A DNA stretch of 32,767 nucleotides from Candidatus Pacebacteria bacterium CG10_big_fil_rev_8_21_14_0_10_56_10. GTDB taxonomy: Bacteria > Patescibacteriota > Microgenomatia > UBA1400 > PJMF01. Position 1 is the stretch's first letter, and every line of letters begins with the position of its first letter. The stretch spans positions 2,150 to 34,916 of the forward strand of contig PFDK01000007.1 in the NCBI GenBank assembly GCA_002772645.1, written 5' to 3'. Shown here one piece after another: positions 32,314 through 32,767 of the stretch. Below the pieces are notes generated by a model. It did not search any database, was not told the DNA's origin, and was given only the letters and a program-made list of their open reading frames with translations. The translations under genes were made by a program, and so were the position numbers.

Positions 32314-32520
32314 TCAAGCAGTTTCCGACTGACTGGCAGAGCGAACGATCGTGTAGATCGCCGACAGACCGACCAAGATGTAGACCACTCGGGTGATGAA
32401 TGACATCGCGCCGAAGATGGTCGCCACCAGGTCGAGGCCGATCAAGCCGACCAACCCCCAGTTAATGCCGCCGATCACCACCAGCACCAGCGTTACCCAG
32501 TCGAGAGGATTCATTTTCAT
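32314..32520 (-). CDS. DUF378 small membrane protein
   Basis: A 68-residue protein starting MKMNPLDWVTLVLVVIGGIN, which matches DUF378 (YuzA-like), including INWGLVGLIGLDLVATIFG and a second helix VVYILVGLSAIYTIV. Two membrane helices are likely; the function is unknown. The start at 32520 is chosen because GGGGAG precedes it at good spacing, over the longer ORF start at 32553. It lies between the two tRNA-Ala genes on the opposite strand. Confidence 0.85.
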   Translation of the reverse strand: MKMNPLDWVTLVLVVIGGINWGLVGLIGLDLVATIFGAMSFITRVVYILVGLSAIYTIVRSASQSETA

Positions 32521-32595
32521 GAATGTCTCTCCCCTATTACTACTATTATTCAACTATTCAACATACCATACCGGCGTAATCTGTCGCCACAATGG

Positions 32596-32601
32596 TACAA
32601 T
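32596..32601 (+). promoter_or_regulatory. -10 box upstream of tRNA-Ala(CGC)
   Basis: TACAAT lies about 50 nt before the mature tRNA, so a longer leader would be trimmed. A TTGACA-like word at about 32623-32628 lacks a matching -10 and is probably chance. Confidence 0.4.
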
Positions 32602-32650
32602 TTGATCGTCAGTTAGGGAAAACTTGACATAGCCGGCGACGGCGCTTGCC

Positions 32651-32727
32651 GGGCCTATAGCTCAGTTGGCTAGAGCGTTCGATTCGCATTCGAAAGGTCG
32701 CCGGTTCGAATCCGGCTAGGTCCACCA
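32651..32727 (+). tRNA. tRNA-Ala (anticodon CGC)
   Basis: The cloverleaf has acceptor GGGCCTA/TAGGTCC, anticodon stem TTCGA/TCGAA with loop TTCGCAT and anticodon CGC, and T arm GGTTCGAATCC. Unlike the other two tRNAs here, CCA is encoded (32725-32727). A second alanine isoacceptor for GCG codons fits the GC-rich coding sequence. Confidence 0.95.
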
Positions 32728-32767
32728 AACAGGAAAATTGAGCATCACCGCGAGAAGTTAAATGAAC

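Overview
The window is gene-dense, GC-rich bacterial DNA with short intergenic gaps, compact proteins and many overlapping genes (nfo/folD, tsf/tgt, ribA-like/pyrF-like, and the pair at 5.5-8.0 kb). Small size, short versions of EF-Ts and YebC, a LytR_C anchor protein, a divergent Lgt-like protein, several orphan membrane or surface proteins and tRNAs without encoded CCA suggest a Patescibacteria (CPR) genome. That assignment is an inference. TGA is used as a normal stop, so the UGA-recoding CPR lineages are excluded.

Layout. 0-0.7 kb: prfA (partial) and rpmE on the minus strand, divergent from an orphan gene. 1.4-3.8 kb: a structured leader RNA with a glmS-ribozyme signature ahead of glmS. 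4.1-8.0 kb (minus): hisS, an M24 aminopeptidase and a membrane-anchored surface protein. 8.1-10.1 kb: an MBL-fold hydrolase and the replicative helicase dnaB. 10.2-11.1 kb: small membrane proteins around tRNA-Leu(CAA). 11.2-13.5 kb: a large protein with a C-terminal GTP cyclohydrolase II domain, overlapping an OMP-decarboxylase-like gene. 13.6-16.0 kb: Lgt-like, LspA and an RluA-type pseudouridine synthase. 16.1-19.6 kb: a uracil-PRTase-like protein, a frameshifted DUF302 gene, a xanthine-PRTase-like protein and an unassigned gene. 20.0-23.3 kb: glyA, nfo, folD. 23.4-25.9 kb: rpsB-tsf-tgt. 26.0-29.2 kb: LytR_C protein, TPR protein (minus), yebC and a polytopic membrane protein. 29.25-30.94 kb: about 1.7 kb with no convincing protein gene but with many hairpins, an intrinsic terminator and inverted repeats. 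30.9-31.9 kb: a Xer-type tyrosine recombinase inside an AT-rich island with flanking inverted repeats. 32.2-32.7 kb: two tRNA-Ala genes around a DUF378 gene.

How the genes work together. Most of the window is core information processing and one-carbon or cell-envelope housekeeping. The least ordinary parts are the glmS leader RNA, the ribA-like/pyrF-like pair with nearby PRTase-like genes (possibly nucleotide salvage or an unrecognised nucleotide pathway), the non-coding structured block next to the recombinase, and a repeated promoter design in which TATAAT/TACAAT lies 5-11 nt from the start codon, which implies leaderless mRNAs. All calls rest on reading motifs by eye; no database search was run.
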